A DNA stretch of 64,000 bases, from contig NZ_CP101833.1 in NCBI RefSeq assembly GCF_024498355.1, positions 1,283,001-1,347,000 on the forward strand. Direction: 5' to 3'. Under the pieces are notes generated by a model, which worked only from the letters and a program-made list of their open reading frames with translations, was not told the origin of the DNA and did no database searches. Shown one piece after another: positions 62,512-64,000 of this stretch. The translations under genes and the position numbers were made by a program. The DNA comes from Bacillus pumilus (lineage in GTDB: Bacteria > Bacillota > Bacilli > Bacillales > Bacillaceae). How positions within the stretch are numbered: position 1 is the stretch's first letter; every line of letters starts with the position of its first letter.

Positions 62512-63528
62512 TTGAAGGAGCGATATTCAAGACAAATTTTGTTCCCTCCGGTAGGGGAAAAAGGCCAGCAGGCATTGGCTGAAAGTCATGTCCTGATCGT
62601 TGGAGCTGGTGCACTTGGAACGGCATCTGCTGAAGGGCTTGTCCGGTCTGGAATCGGCACTTTGACAATGATAGATCGTGATTATGTAGAGTTCTCAAAT
62701 TTACAGCGTCAGCAGCTCTATACAGAACATGATGCAAAGGCGCATGTGCCAAAAGCGATTGCGTCAAAAAAACGTCTCCAAGAGATCAATCATGAAGTGA
62801 CCATACACGCCCTTATTGAAGATGCTGGGGCCGAGCTGTTAAGACCATTATTTCAGAGAGCGGATATCGTCATTGATGCGACAGATAATTTTGAGACAAG
62901 AATGGTGATGAATGATTTATCACTAGAAACGAAGACGCCGTGGATATATGGCGCCTGTGTGAGCAGTCAAGGGATGTATATGACCATACTGCCGAATAAA
63001 ACGCCTTGTTTATCATGTGTTTTCACAGCGATGCCTGTTGGTGGTCTGACGTGTGATACAGCGGGGATTATTTCACCTGCTGTTCAAATGGTCTCTGCTT
63101 ATCAGCAAACAGAAGCACTAAAATATTTAACTGGGCATGAAGATCAAATCGAGCGGAAGTTTGTCACATTTGATCTATGGCAGTCCACATCGTTTAAAAT
63201 GGATTTATCTCGTACTAAGCAGCAGGACTGTCCATCTTGCGGCACGAAAAGAACCTACCCATATTTACACGATCAGCGTAAAAAAGCGACGGTCCTTTGC
63301 GGGCGGGACACAGTTCAAATCGTGTCAAAGGATTTAACGAATCTATCATTTGAGCATTTAAAAGAACGTCTGTCCTCTATTTGTGAGGTGGAAGTGAATG
63401 ATTTTTTAATCCATGTACGCTATGAAACATACCGTATTGTCTGTTTCAAAGGAGGACGTGCATTAATCCATGGGACAAATGATGAAAAAGTAGCAAATTC
63501 ATTACTAGCAAGACTGCTAGGCGTATAG
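62512..63528 (+). CDS. moeB: Molybdopterin-synthase adenylyltransferase MoeB
   Basis: E1-like ATP-dependent enzyme that adenylates MoaD. 338 residues from TTG 62512, after GTGAGGAG. ATP-binding [17 protein letters not shown] (~27-43), catalytic Asp/Arg in [12 protein letters not shown], and zinc/catalytic Cys in CLSCVF, TCDTAG and CPSCGTK. A MoeZ-like C-terminal stretch (~240-338) resembles a ThiS/rhodanese-less tail. ATG 62479 in frame overlaps mobA. Confidence 0.9.
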   Translation: MKERYSRQILFPPVGEKGQQALAESHVLIVGAGALGTASAEGLVRSGIGTLTMIDRDYVEFSNLQRQQLYTEHDAKAHVPKAIASKKRLQEINHEVTIHALIEDAGAELLRPLFQRADIVIDATDNFETRMVMNDLSLETKTPWIYGACVSSQGMYMTILPNKTPCLSCVFTAMPVGGLTCDTAGIISPAVQMVSAYQQTEALKYLTGHEDQIERKFVTFDLWQSTSFKMDLSRTKQQDCPSCGTKRTYPYLHDQRKKATVLCGRDTVQIVSKDLTNLSFEHLKERLSSICEVEVNDFLIHVRYETYRIVCFKGGRALIHGTNDEKVANSLLARLLGV

Positions 63529-63540
63529 GAGTGAGACGTG

Positions 63541-64000
63541 ATGGAAAGACGACAGCCAATTCCAGTAGAAGAGGCCATGAAAAAAATCAACCAATATCAA
63601 AAGCATGGAGAAGTAGAATGGGTCCCTTTAAAGAATAGCCTTGGGAGGTTCATTGCAGAGGATATTGTGGCAGACCATGATGTTCCTGCCTTTGATCGAT
63701 CTCCGTATGATGGCTTTGCACTTCGGGCAGAAGATACAAAAGAAGCATCAAGCGAGCATCCGATTGAATTTGAGGTCATTGATCATATTGGGGCAGGAAT
63801 GGTCTCACCAAAAACCATTGGCCCATTTCAAGCCATTCGTATCATGACAGGTGCAAAGATTCCAGATGGAGCAAATGTCGTCATCATGATCGAACTCACA
63901 AAGACCTTCGAAAAAGACAGGAAACCTTTTATGTCGTTAAAAAGGCCGCTTCAAAAGGGACATAATATTTCTCGTCAAGGAGAAGAGACGCTCAAAGGGA
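63541..64000 (+). CDS. moeA: Molybdopterin molybdenumtransferase MoeA (3' end beyond window)
   Basis: First ~153 residues of MoeA, which inserts molybdate into adenylated molybdopterin. ATG 63541 follows AGGAGTGAGACGTG. Recognisable: VPLKNSLGRFIAEDIVADHDVPAFDRSPYDGFALRAED (~28-65, split), and IRIMTGAKIPDGANVVIMIE (~102-121). Frame is open to the window end. Follows moeB by 12 bp, same operon. Confidence 0.9.
   Translation, partial: MERRQPIPVEEAMKKINQYQKHGEVEWVPLKNSLGRFIAEDIVADHDVPAFDRSPYDGFALRAEDTKEASSEHPIEFEVIDHIGAGMVSPKTIGPFQAIRIMTGAKIPDGANVVIMIELTKTFEKDRKPFMSLKRPLQKGHNISRQGEETLKG

Noticed and set aside
1..64000. CRISPR arrays, rRNA and tRNA genes
   Set aside because: Looked for regular direct repeats with spacers and for rRNA/tRNA-like segments; none seen. 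The three ~170-bp repeats are dispersed, not arrayed.

Overview
The window is a chromosomal segment of a Bacillus species. Gene order follows the Bacillus subtilis run kinD-mhqR-motBA-clpE-ykvI-queCDEF ... ptsGHI-splAB-mcpC ... kinA-patA-cheV-ykyB-ykuC ... rok-yknT-mobA-moeB-moeA almost gene for gene. Protein divergence, several absent B. subtilis genes (ykvN-ykvQ, ykuG, ykuH) and extra genes (manganese catalase, RDD protein, YxiO-like MFS protein, CDF transporter) point to a close relative rather than B. subtilis itself. The B. pumilus / safensis / altitudinis group is my best guess. Names below rest on remembered family sequence and on synteny; no search was run.

Layout. 1-5.9 kb: sporulation kinase KinD (cut by the left edge), MarR regulator MhqR, flagellar stator MotAB with a sigma-D promoter, and ClpE behind three CtsR boxes. 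6-9.7 kb: YkvI and the preQ1 operon queCDEF under a preQ1-I riboswitch. 9.7-11 kb: small genes and a candidate minus-strand small RNA. 11-19.4 kb: spore-envelope genes ykvT, ykvU, stoA; iron-efflux ATPase pfeT (zosA) with both Fur and PerR boxes; a prolidase; a LacI-type regulator; antiterminator glcT. 19.4-25.3 kb: glucose PTS (RAT element, ptsG, ptsH, ptsI) and spore photoproduct lyase splAB. 25.3-36 kb: chemoreceptor mcpC, two dehydrogenases, CAP-domain YkwD, pbpH, kinA (sigma-H promoter), patA. 36-41 kb: CDF, RDD and MFS membrane proteins, cheV, ykyB.

41.1-43.3 kb is the accessory part: AT-rich, with a wrecked tyrosine integrase abutting a Cys-rich bacteriocin-like gene that seems to have lost its 5' part, a two-helix membrane protein, another remnant and small orphan genes. 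43.3-59.8 kb resumes the yku backbone: ykuC, ykuD (L,D-transpeptidase), ykuE, fadH (perfect FadR box), ykuI, sRNA fsrA (perfect Fur box), a manganese catalase, ykuJ, ykuK, ykzF, cbpB, ccpC, the Fur-regulated flavodoxin cluster ykuNOP, dapH-dapL, ykuS, a frameshifted ykuT, ykuU and ykuV. 59.8-64 kb: rok, yknT, mobA, moeB and the start of moeA (cut by the right edge).

Recurring themes are iron sparing (Fur boxes at pfeT, fsrA and ykuN; flavodoxins replacing ferredoxin; a Mn rather than haem catalase), peroxide and thiol defence (ykuU, ykuV, stoA), sporulation (kinA, kinD, ykvT, ykvU, stoA, splB, yknT), the acetylated lysine/diaminopimelate branch (dapH, patA, dapL, all here), motility (motAB, mcpC, cheV, two with clear sigma-D promoters) and sugar control (PTS, GlcT, a cre site).

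The least explained structure is a roughly 170-bp MITE-like repeat present three times (29.09, 43.13 and 59.08 kb). It has imperfect terminal inverted repeats and sits at gene ends; in two of three copies a complete terminator-type hairpin is duplicated on both sides of it. No rRNA, tRNA or CRISPR array was seen.
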